From Spirosoma pollinicola (lineage in GTDB: Bacteria > Bacteroidota > Bacteroidia > Cytophagales > Spirosomataceae), in contig NZ_CP025096.1 in the NCBI RefSeq assembly GCF_002831565.1, forward strand, positions 2,333,027 through 2,397,026: a stretch of 64,000 nucleotides of DNA. The letters are read 5' to 3'. Both the position numbers and the translations under genes were made by a program. The notes beneath the pieces were generated by a model. It made no database searches, was not told the origin of the DNA, and saw only the letters and a program-made list of their open reading frames with translations. Within the stretch, counting starts at the first letter, position 1, and every line of letters begins with the position of its first letter. Positions 43,625 to 50,967 of this stretch are shown here, piece by piece.

Positions 43625-44656
43625 CTACGCGGCCATTGCGTAATTGAAGGGTTCGATATGTTTTCTAACCAACTCCCAGCGTTCGCTCATAAAGCAAGTG
43701 CGTAGATTTAGCACATGTTGAGCACCGGCCACACTCCAGCGTTGGCCCGATCGCTTCAGCCTTTTTTGGACCACCGTCCGGTGGGCTGATTCAATGGCTC
43801 CCGAACCGATTAACAGACCCCGCTTTTGATAACCCGCATAGTCCATCCGGTCGCGATTGGACTCCAGATAAGAACAAACTGAATCCCGTAAGCTCCTCTT
43901 AATACGTAAGGCTTTAATGTGCGCCAGGACTGAGTCTAAATCACTGTTTAATAGTAACTTACGTTGCCCCTCTATCCACTCGGACTGGCTCTTTTGAGTA
44001 CGGTAAGCCGCCATACCTACCGTACCGATGTAACTCATGAGGTGCCAAAAGTCTAAGATCAACGTAGCCTGTGGGTAATGCGTGTTCATCAGTTGCCGAA
44101 GCCAAACCGCCCCGTCACTGATGAAGATCAGGTCCGCTCCCAAGGGCTTATAGCCATCCAAATGCGCCCGAAACTTAGGCGTAAAGTCGGTGGCAGTACC
44201 CAAATGAGCGGTAAAAAGTGACAAATCAATATGACCACCCCGATCGGCTACCGGACTCTGTTTGAGGGAAGTAGCCTCAAAAATACGCGATAGTTTGTTC
44301 TCTTTATACCCATTATCAGTCAGCAACATGGCCCCATCAGCTTGCACATAGACAATGCCTGTGAGCGGTTGGTCAGTAACTACAGGCTGATCTAAATCCG
44401 CTTCGATGACCCCGCCATAGTGGTTGGTAAGTCGGTAAATCTGAGTGGATGCAATCTTAAGCCCTAACAGCGTTTGGGCCACTTGGGCGGCTTGGTCGTA
44501 CACCTCTAACTGGCCGAGGAAAACCAGCTTTTCCTGTAGGTAGGGACTGATGCCAAATCCGTTGGGGTGTTGGCTAAATAATTCACTGTTAGCAATTTGT
44601 ATCTGTCCGTAACGCGTTGTCATCTTTTTTTTTACGTCGGTCAGTTGGCACATCAC
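43625..44656 (-). CDS. ISKra4-like transposase, main frame, 343 aa
   Basis: It has the ISKra4-type core: VYVQADGAMLL with the first Asp, LIFISDGAVWLRQLM with the second, FWHLMSYIG, and GLLIGSGAIESAHRTVVQKRL with the catalytic Glu. The reading frame upstream of MTTRYGQIQ is supplied by the overlapping 71-aa frame (44589-44804). A run of nine A on the coding strand (44625-44633) joins them: removing one A gives one continuous protein of about 390 aa. This may be slippage-based expression or a frameshift mutation. Confidence 0.85.
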   Translation of the reverse strand: MMCQLTDVKKKMTTRYGQIQIANSELFSQHPNGFGISPYLQEKLVFLGQLEVYDQAAQVAQTLLGLKIASTQIYRLTNHYGGVIEADLDQPVVTDQPLTGIVYVQADGAMLLTDNGYKENKLSRIFEATSLKQSPVADRGGHIDLSLFTAHLGTATDFTPKFRAHLDGYKPLGADLIFISDGAVWLRQLMNTHYPQATLILDFWHLMSYIGTVGMAAYRTQKSQSEWIEGQRKLLLNSDLDSVLAHIKALRIKRSLRDSVCSYLESNRDRMDYAGYQKRGLLIGSGAIESAHRTVVQKRLKRSGQRWSVAGAQHVLNLRTCFMSERWELVRKHIEPFNYAMAA

Positions 44657-44804
44657 TCAGGCTTTTTTCCAAGACTTGCCGACCCAATTCCTGCCAAATT
44701 TCATCGAACGACTTTTCATAGTCGTAGAAAGTTGGCTTGCTTTTAAGTTGTTGCAGGTCTTGATATTTTTGGCGGGCCAAGGCTATGTATTCATCTTCAG
44801 TCAT
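44589..44804 (-). CDS. ISKra4-like transposase, N-terminal frame, 71 aa
   Basis: This frame starts MTEDEYIALARQKYQDLQQL and reaches SLSDVPTDRRKKK at an A9 tract, after which the homologous protein goes on in the frame of the 343-aa ORF. It probably supplies the N-terminus of the fused transposase. Its own last residues (DDNALRTDTNC) look like out-of-frame sequence. Confidence 0.7.
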   Translation of the reverse strand: MTEDEYIALARQKYQDLQQLKSKPTFYDYEKSFDEIWQELGRQVLEKSLSDVPTDRRKKKDDNALRTDTNC

Positions 44805-44847
44805 GCCCTAAGCTAACGACATCAGGCGACAATTTGAAATGCACCCG

Positions 44848-44970
44848 TTGCAAACGCTGCAAAAGATGTACCGCCATAGCAGTATCATTACCACAATGGG
44901 CTATCAGTCGAACTTCACGACACAAGATTTAGATGATGCCCTTGATAAAGTTCTAAATAATAGGCCTTAA
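44848..44970 (+). pseudogene. C-terminal fragment of a tyrosine recombinase
   Basis: Forty codons read LQTLQKMYRHSSIITTMGYQ... and end ALDKVLNNRP-stop. The H-S-S-I-x-T-T-x-x-Y spacing (His to the nucleophile Tyr, 9 residues) is the standard end of phage-type integrases. Everything before it, including the catalytic Arg residues, is gone, replaced by the ISKra4-like element. It may be the lost integrase of the mobile element to its right. Confidence 0.6.
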
Positions 44971-45056
44971 AATATATTATATTGACATAGTAGTGTGCGC
45001 GGTGTATAGATTTATATGTATTCCTAACTTTACTAGTTAGATCGTGGAGTGTTTCA

Positions 45057-45542
45057 ATGAACAAATCTATAAAAGAGAAAACCAAAATAAAAAGAACATA
45101 CTACGGAGATAAACAGCTAAAATCAGAGACACGAATCGTTAGTAATCTCGAGCACGGTGTTTGTCGAGTTTGGTACCCGAATGGACAAATTAAAGATGAG
45201 CGAATTTATACGTATGGCAAAATGAACGGTAAATGGAAAGAGTGGCATGAAAATGGACAATTAAGCTGGGAGTCGGATCAAACAAACGGGGAAAGCTATA
45301 ATAGTATAGATAGGGGCTGGAACGAAGATGGTGTCCTAGTATACAGTTGTCCGTATAAAGAAGGAAAGATCCACGGAAAATACTATAAGCGTGACAGCAC
45401 CGGTAAAGAAATTAGAGAATATTGGTTACACGATAAAAAACTAAAATATAACTCAGAGCACACTGAGCTTATGATCGATTTTCTGTCAAATTTAGGGTAC
45501 GAGATTAAACCAATTAATAAAGCTGCTCCTACGCCAGGATGA
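45057..45542 (+). CDS. MORN-variant repeat protein (YwqK antitoxin-like), 161 aa
   Basis: Several MORN-variant repeats are visible: HGVCRVWYPNGQIKDE, NGKWKEWHENGQLSWES, GWNEDGVLVYS and HGKYYKRDSTGKEIRE. Proteins with this layout are annotated as YwqK-family antitoxins and protect against polymorphic or secreted toxins in some systems; others have unknown roles. The gene is AT-rich compared with the chromosome. It is convergent with the 632-aa gene, 12 bases apart, but I see no toxin domain there. Confidence 0.75.
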   Translation: MNKSIKEKTKIKRTYYGDKQLKSETRIVSNLEHGVCRVWYPNGQIKDERIYTYGKMNGKWKEWHENGQLSWESDQTNGESYNSIDRGWNEDGVLVYSCPYKEGKIHGKYYKRDSTGKEIREYWLHDKKLKYNSEHTELMIDFLSNLGYEIKPINKAAPTPG

Positions 45543-45554
45543 ATTTTTGGTCTC

Positions 45555-47453
45555 TCAAGTATCTTTGCTTACCAGCTTAATTTGATACTGAGTTGCATGA
45601 TTTTTAAAGTAATTAATAATTGCTCGGGTAAGATCATTTCGTTTTTCTCTGTCTGTTAAATTAATTTTGACAGACACTTTTCTCTTAGAATTGTTCAAAC
45701 GTCTTTTTATAATTAAGGCTCTGAAACTAAGAGGGTCATTTTTTGAATCGCTTAATCCCGAAATTATTCCTTCAAAATAATCATAACTATTAAATATCTC
45801 AAATGCTTTATCGTCAGCGCAGTTAGGAATTTTAAAGTTTAATAATATAAAGTTTCCAGAAGTTGATTTGTCTCTGTATTTTATTGATACATATTTTTCT
45901 TGTTCGCAAAAGACTTGAACTGTCGAATTCTCCCTAGCTATTTTTCCTCTAAAAATACTTTGAGTGAATATCTTTTTTGACTGAATATGCGTATCCTGCG
46001 TAAAGTGTTTATAGGTTGCATTAAATGCCACCGCATCGTCGTCGTAGTCAATATCTAAAGTATCAATTCGTATAAATTTTGCTATTTCATCTTCAAGTGA
46101 ATTATCCTCTAGTGGTGCGCCTTTCTGCTGATTTTCAGTCAGTTTAGTAAGGTTAATAGCTTCGCCATAGAAGTAGCAAACATAGTATTTATCGACGCAT
46201 GCGAGAAGCTTCTTGTCTTGATATATTGCAGCAACGCGTTCTTCAACCCAACCATGTAGCGACCTATCTTTATCATTGGGATTATCTAGATTTGATAGAC
46301 CTCTTAGGGGTAAATTTAATCTATTATGTATCCTACTATATAAAAAACGCCTGATCGAAATAGGTATTGTTGTGAATTTATTATCGGCGTTTACCAAGTC
46401 TTCAGGTGAAAATGATTTATCAACTTTGTGCCATATGACAGTTTTAGTGATGAACCTTTCAAAGTGTATCGAGTAGTTTATGTAGTGACCAATAAGTAGT
46501 GATTGATTTTCAGGATCACGAACACGCATTACAAAAAACGAATTAGTCTCTGGGGTATCATTTTTTATCTTTGCATGTCGAATTAATTGTGCAATTAAAT
46601 ATTTACTATTTTTGTCATACGTAACTATTCCACTGCTTTCATATTCTTCTTCATTGTATTTTGACTTAAATAATATAGACGTGAAACCACGCTCATTTTG
46701 TTGGCTAATATAAATATGACTTTTTGCTATACCCCAGCTAGCTTTTGGGTTTTTGTTAGCATCTGTTCTTTCATAGGATTTCCAGTGAGAATCAGTAAAG
46801 GGATCTGGAATTGTATTGTTGCTTGCTTGACGCCAAAAACGAAGGTGATCATCAATTAATTTTAAATCTATATCTGCTGGTTTATTCTTTTCAGGCTTCG
46901 TTGGTAATTTGTCGATAATCTCCAATATCCGATTTATTTCTTCTACATCGTCGACATTATCTTTACAGGCAGATTTGGCCATGAGGCATAGGCAAATTGC
47001 TATTAAATCAGACACAGTAGAGTGTTCACCTATAGGCACTCCTGATTTAGATAGCGGGCTATTAACCTTCTCTTGTAATATAGTTCTTTCAGTAGCTGAT
47101 TTTCCCCGGAAAGCTTTTAGGTAGTACTCTTTTATCCTTTCACCTAATACTACGTCAGTTTTACCAAGATCATGCCAGAGTTTGGGTATGATTAAACATA
47201 TCTGGCTAATTGCTCCCGTTCGAATGTTGTATGCGAATTCATAATGAACGTTTGCCTTTTTTATAAAATTGCTTTCCTCAGTTGATAAATTAATTTTTTC
47301 AATATCAGTCTTTTCGATGGGTTCACTACGCAACCCACGTCTTATTCCTTTAATCTCATCTTTCCAGTATTGGGACTTATTAATTTGAGTTGGAGTGTAT
47401 CGCAAAAGTACATACCAGGGTTTACGTAGATAGAATACAGGAACGTCCTTCAT
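45555..47453 (-). CDS. Large protein of unknown function, 632 aa
   Basis: I do not recognise a domain. The protein starts MKDVPVFYLRKPWYVLLRYT and has no signal peptide or membrane segment. It is rich in Lys, Asn and Ile, with long alternating strands in the second half (FILLNFKIPN, YFEGIISGLSD). There is no Walker motif, nuclease motif or repeat that I can see. The AT-rich composition and its place at the edge of a mobile element point to horizontally acquired cargo, with defence a possibility. It converges with the MORN-variant gene. Confidence 0.7.
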   Translation of the reverse strand: MKDVPVFYLRKPWYVLLRYTPTQINKSQYWKDEIKGIRRGLRSEPIEKTDIEKINLSTEESNFIKKANVHYEFAYNIRTGAISQICLIIPKLWHDLGKTDVVLGERIKEYYLKAFRGKSATERTILQEKVNSPLSKSGVPIGEHSTVSDLIAICLCLMAKSACKDNVDDVEEINRILEIIDKLPTKPEKNKPADIDLKLIDDHLRFWRQASNNTIPDPFTDSHWKSYERTDANKNPKASWGIAKSHIYISQQNERGFTSILFKSKYNEEEYESSGIVTYDKNSKYLIAQLIRHAKIKNDTPETNSFFVMRVRDPENQSLLIGHYINYSIHFERFITKTVIWHKVDKSFSPEDLVNADNKFTTIPISIRRFLYSRIHNRLNLPLRGLSNLDNPNDKDRSLHGWVEERVAAIYQDKKLLACVDKYYVCYFYGEAINLTKLTENQQKGAPLEDNSLEDEIAKFIRIDTLDIDYDDDAVAFNATYKHFTQDTHIQSKKIFTQSIFRGKIARENSTVQVFCEQEKYVSIKYRDKSTSGNFILLNFKIPNCADDKAFEIFNSYDYFEGIISGLSDSKNDPLSFRALIIKRRLNNSKRKVSVKINLTDREKRNDLTRAIINYFKNHATQYQIKLVSKDT

Positions 47454-47860
47454 TGAGATAGGGTGGATGGTTAAGGTATTTCATTTGAAAGATAGATTAG
47501 GTGAAATGCATTCGCAAATTTTAAAAAAGAGAAAATAATAATATCGCCCCTCACTATTTCTCTTGTGCACTATATCCTTCATTTCAAGTAAAGTTTTTCT
47601 CCAAATGAAACTTAACGTTCCTATGAAACGCGATATGCTTCAATTTGTATCGTCGGAGCGCAAGTTGTTGAAGCAGCATCGGCCAGCATCAATATATGTA
47701 TTAACCCGCACAAAATAACACCACTTATGATATACACATTCGTCGGTTCTTTTGCGCAGTCTTGCTCAAACGAACCAATTCTCATCAATCGCCCGAGGCC
47801 CATTATCTTTTTCGGAATGCCAAGAATGTATAACAATGAAACGCAAAACGACGATGAATT
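47454..47860. other. Upstream region of the 632-aa gene and possible small membrane gene
   Basis: The part near 47454-47600 is AT-rich and should hold the promoter of the minus-strand 632-aa gene. From 47621 a minus-strand frame runs to about 47884; it is listed separately with low confidence. Confidence 0.4.
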
Positions 47861-47884
47861 ATGAATAACATCAAGATTATCCAT
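47621..47884 (-). CDS. Possible small membrane protein, 87 aa
   Basis: Starting at the Met at 47884 the frame gives two hydrophobic segments (FCVSLLYILGI and NVYIISGVILCGLIHILML). It overlaps a more convincing plus-strand gene (47861-48016) by 24 bases, so its reality is uncertain. Confidence 0.25.
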   Translation of the reverse strand: MDNLDVIHNSSSFCVSLLYILGIPKKIMGLGRLMRIGSFEQDCAKEPTNVYIISGVILCGLIHILMLADAASTTCAPTIQIEAYRVS

Positions 47885-48016
47885 AATCCCTACGGACTGC
47901 CCGACGCTGGGCGTGTCATTGAGTGGCGCGGCAACCAGCCAAGCCGTATCCAGCTGGCAACTGGACTGACTCTGCGGTTGAGCGAGGCAACCGGCCTCTA
48001 CGTCCCAGAGGACTAA
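47861..48016 (+). CDS. Small hypothetical protein, 51 aa
   Basis: ATG at 47861 to TAA at 48016; the start is MNNIKIIHNPYGLPDAGRVI and the end RLSEATGLYVPED. The codon use matches the GC-richer relaxase region rather than the AT-rich neighbours. A perfect hairpin follows at 48037-48064. No family is recognised. It may be the first gene of the transfer region. Confidence 0.45.
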   Translation: MNNIKIIHNPYGLPDAGRVIEWRGNQPSRIQLATGLTLRLSEATGLYVPED

Positions 48017-48036
48017 CAGCATTGTCAAAAAAGATC

Positions 48037-48064
48037 ATCCGGCAACCGATGACGGTTGCCGGAT
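48037..48064. terminator. Hairpin after the 51-aa gene
   Basis: ATCCGGCAACC pairs with GGTTGCCGGAT, an 11-bp perfect stem with a 6-nt loop. An A6 run on its left side would serve as a T-run for minus-strand transcripts, so it could terminate from the right as well. Confidence 0.65.
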
Positions 48065-48185
48065 ACACTCAGAGAAATAGCGGGCTAACGCCCCTACCAT
48101 ACTCGCCTGTGCACGGGTGGTCAGGCCACGTTGAAAAGCCTGAATGCTTCCAATTTTCAACCCCAACTTTCAAATATCTAAAATC

Positions 48186-48362
48186 ATGACTGAAGAAAAA
48201 GATGCCAACAACGGTGGCTGGTCTCGCAACAGCGATGAAACGATGAGCAACCCGGACAGCGGTAGCAAGTTAGTCACCTACACAGGCGACACAGGCCAAC
48301 TGTATGTCAAGCGTTTGGGTGAGGATGATGTCTATCAGCCTTACGATCCAAACAAGCATTAA
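48186..48362 (+). CDS. Small acidic hypothetical protein, 58 aa
   Basis: MTEEKDANNGGWSRNSDETM... is very hydrophilic, with a Tyr-rich end (LYVKRLGEDDVYQPYDPNKH). It lies 137 bases before the coupling-protein gene on the same strand. No domain is recognised. The frame is open further upstream, but I set the start at 48186, where the AT-rich leader ends. A hairpin with GATCAGAC/GTCTGATC arms follows at 48375-48398. Confidence 0.5.
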   Translation: MTEEKDANNGGWSRNSDETMSNPDSGSKLVTYTGDTGQLYVKRLGEDDVYQPYDPNKH

Positions 48363-48499
48363 GGTCGCATTCCTGATCAGACGTCATAGAGTCTGATCCT
48401 GGCTTCATGCCGGTTAAGTTCGAAGATGGGCTGGGCTGGCCACCCACCCGCTTTGGACAATAAATTCATAATTAGTATCATCAATTACTCATTTCACTC

Positions 48500-50008
48500 A
48501 TGGATCGATACGATTTAGACACGCCCCTTATCGTCATGCCGTCTCCGTACGGCACCGACGTTTGGACGATCCGTCATGCCTGCTCCGGCGTGGCCGTATT
48601 CGGGGCAACATCCAGCGGAAAATCCAGCGGATCGGGGCGGCTGCTAGCCCTAAAATATCTTACAGCGGGGTTTGGCGGTTTGGTTCTTACAGTCAAACCA
48701 GATGAGGTAGAAACATGGCGTTCGTATTGTGTGATGACAGGACGGATAGATGATTTGGTGGTCATCGAACCGGGTGCCAAACACGTTTTCAACATACTCG
48801 ATCATGCCGCTGGTCATGGCGGGGACGGGCTGGCCGCGACAGACAACATCGTAGAATTGCTTACTCAAGTGATCGAAGCAGGTCAGACGCAAGATAGCAG
48901 TAGAGGGGACGACTCCTTTTGGAACGATCAATTACGCTTACTGATTATTTTCACCATCGATTTAATAAAACTGGCTTATAACCGCGTGTCGGTACAGGAT
49001 ATTTACGACATCATCCAAACGATTCCGCATGCAGACGATGCACTGCAAAACACCGATGGTAAAACCAAGGCGTTTCATAAAGCCTTTGAAGCGGCTCAAA
49101 TCAACGTCAACAAGCAGATCGAAAGCTGGGCCGCAAATCATACTAATGCTCAAAAAAACGCTTATCAGGATGAGGCTGTTTTTGAAAGCGCCTTGCTTGA
49201 TGCCATACCAGATGCGCGGCTTCTCAAGTTCGTCGATGGCTATTTTATTGACGAGTTTATTCCGCTTGCTGGAAAAACGAGAAGCATCATCACCGTGTCC
49301 GTAAGTGCGTTCATGTTCAAGCTGTTGCGCGAACCGTTCTACTCACTGTTTTGCCGTACTGTCTCGACCATAACGCCCGAAAATTGTTATGAAGGTAAAA
49401 TCGTCATCATCAATTTGCCGACAAAAGAGTATCATAAGGTTGGTCGGGACATACAAATGGCCGCCAAGTTATTGTTCGTCAGAGCATGGGAACAACGGGA
49501 CGTTCGTATTAATCCTCGCGTCTGTTTCATTTTTATTGACGAGGCCCAAGAATTTCTGACCGAATTCGACGCAAAGTTTTTGACGACGGCTCGCAGTAGC
49601 CGGATCGCAACCGTTTATTTGTCGCAATCGCTGTCCAACTTTTACGCAGTTATGGGCGGTCAAAAAGCAGAGTATCGCGTCCGTAGCCTCATGGGAAATT
49701 TTGGAACAAAGATTTTTCATGCCAACACAGACGAGGCTACAGGGGAATATGCCAGCAAACTCATTGGAGACGCCTATTTCGAAGATCAAACCGAGTCCGT
49801 TACGGTCGCGCAAAACTTTTCGCAGACACGGGGACGGTCGCTGAAACTGGAACGGGTCGTTCGCCCCGAAGCCTTCACAAAACTGTTGACCGGCGGCCCC
49901 AGTAACAATCTGTGCGTCGAAGGCTACATTCACAGACAGGGACAAAGCTTCTCGAACGACTGGAGTCATCGAAAAATGATTTTCAGACAGGATTACAAAC
50001 CCAAATAG
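48500..50008 (+). CDS. TraD/TraG-like coupling ATPase without membrane domain, 502 aa
   Basis: A conjugation-type P-loop ATPase: Walker A GATSSGKSSG at residues 35-44, Walker B CFIFIDEAQEF near 345, and a late QSLSNFYAVM sensor region, as in VirD4/TraD/TraG and TraM-recognition domains. Coupling proteins dock the relaxase-DNA complex to a type IV secretion channel. The usual N-terminal membrane helices are absent here, while the next gene encodes a four-helix membrane protein. It is part of a plus-strand unit with the relaxase. Confidence 0.88.
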   Translation: MDRYDLDTPLIVMPSPYGTDVWTIRHACSGVAVFGATSSGKSSGSGRLLALKYLTAGFGGLVLTVKPDEVETWRSYCVMTGRIDDLVVIEPGAKHVFNILDHAAGHGGDGLAATDNIVELLTQVIEAGQTQDSSRGDDSFWNDQLRLLIIFTIDLIKLAYNRVSVQDIYDIIQTIPHADDALQNTDGKTKAFHKAFEAAQINVNKQIESWAANHTNAQKNAYQDEAVFESALLDAIPDARLLKFVDGYFIDEFIPLAGKTRSIITVSVSAFMFKLLREPFYSLFCRTVSTITPENCYEGKIVIINLPTKEYHKVGRDIQMAAKLLFVRAWEQRDVRINPRVCFIFIDEAQEFLTEFDAKFLTTARSSRIATVYLSQSLSNFYAVMGGQKAEYRVRSLMGNFGTKIFHANTDEATGEYASKLIGDAYFEDQTESVTVAQNFSQTRGRSLKLERVVRPEAFTKLLTGGPSNNLCVEGYIHRQGQSFSNDWSHRKMIFRQDYKPK

Positions 50009-50040
50009 TTTATCAGTTTCACTTTATCAATTTATCTCAA

Positions 50041-50808
50041 ATGAAAAAGTCAGCTTATTTCCAAACTATGTACCGACGTCATAACGTCATTAAAGAAGCT
50101 CTGTTAAACTTTACGCTAGGGCTCAGTTCATGGCCACGCATGTTGCTGGAGGTAACGATCCGGCGCAATTTCGGCGAACGGTACTTCCAGGCGGCAACAG
50201 CCGTTAGTATCACGGTGTTACTGGCCGTGCTGCCGATGTTTCTAACCGGAGCAACGTCAAGCTTTGGAGGACACATCAGCATGTCGGATTTTCTCGAACG
50301 ATTTTTAACGTGGTACATTTATCTGGTGGTATTCATGTACTACGCCTCTTTGCGGCAAGACGAGATTAAGCGTTTGCCAGGCGTGTTTGATTTTGCCCGC
50401 TTTAGCCTCTCGAAGGGCATCATTCATCCTCGTTTCAGGAACTTTGTCTTCAACGGCCAACGACTTGATGAGCGCACCATTGCAACTGTAGTGGAACCTG
50501 CCTTCTTCTTTTTTATAGGCCTGTTTCTCATGCTTATCGGTCAGCCTATTGGCTACGTGCTGTTAATAAGCAGCTTGTTTTATTCGTTCAGTTACGTTGC
50601 GGATTACCACGCTGGCGACAATTACTTGATGGATAAAATTGACGAGCAAATCTGCAACGAAGAGTTAGTGAAGACGTTCGTTGACGACGCTGAACCTGCC
50701 CATTCAAGAGGGTTCAACTTCTACGGCCGTCGTCCTGCCGACACAGATGCACGGCGTCGCGTCGCCGAAATGTTTCAGACAGACGAAGAAACTGTTGAGG
50801 CTTTCTGA
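50041..50808 (+). CDS. Four-helix membrane protein next to coupling ATPase, 255 aa
   Basis: Membrane segments are visible at about residues 48-68, 87-105, 150-167 and 168-188, with a soluble C-terminal tail of 60 residues (FNFYGRRPADTDARRRVAEMF). The start at 50041 (MKKSAYFQTMYRRHN) lies 32 bases after the ATPase stop; the frame runs into the ATPase gene upstream. The family is unknown. By position it could be the missing membrane partner of the soluble coupling ATPase. Confidence 0.7.
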   Translation: MKKSAYFQTMYRRHNVIKEALLNFTLGLSSWPRMLLEVTIRRNFGERYFQAATAVSITVLLAVLPMFLTGATSSFGGHISMSDFLERFLTWYIYLVVFMYYASLRQDEIKRLPGVFDFARFSLSKGIIHPRFRNFVFNGQRLDERTIATVVEPAFFFFIGLFLMLIGQPIGYVLLISSLFYSFSYVADYHAGDNYLMDKIDEQICNEELVKTFVDDAEPAHSRGFNFYGRRPADTDARRRVAEMFQTDEETVEAF

Positions 50809-50967
50809 CCCTCTAGCAGTGCTAAGGGCAGATGCCTGATGTTAAATGTATAAACTTGCATGTGTTGATGCGTTGCACTGCCCGACACTCTTTATTGCTG
50901 ACGCATGGCCGCTAACAGGGCGTGAAAGATGCGTCCGGTTGGCCGGGCCGGGTGTAAACTTTCGGTC

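Larger units (their letters stand above)
43605..44846 (-). mobile_element. ISKra4-like insertion sequence, 1,242 bp
   Basis: Perfect 21-bp terminal inverted repeats (43605-43625 and 44826-44846; outer end GGGTGCATTTCAAATTGTCGC) enclose a transposase in two frames. I see no target-site duplication: the left flank is a broken IS110 transposase start and the right flank is the end of a tyrosine recombinase gene. The flanks therefore do not come from one gene, so a deletion or recombination took place at this element. Confidence 0.85.
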
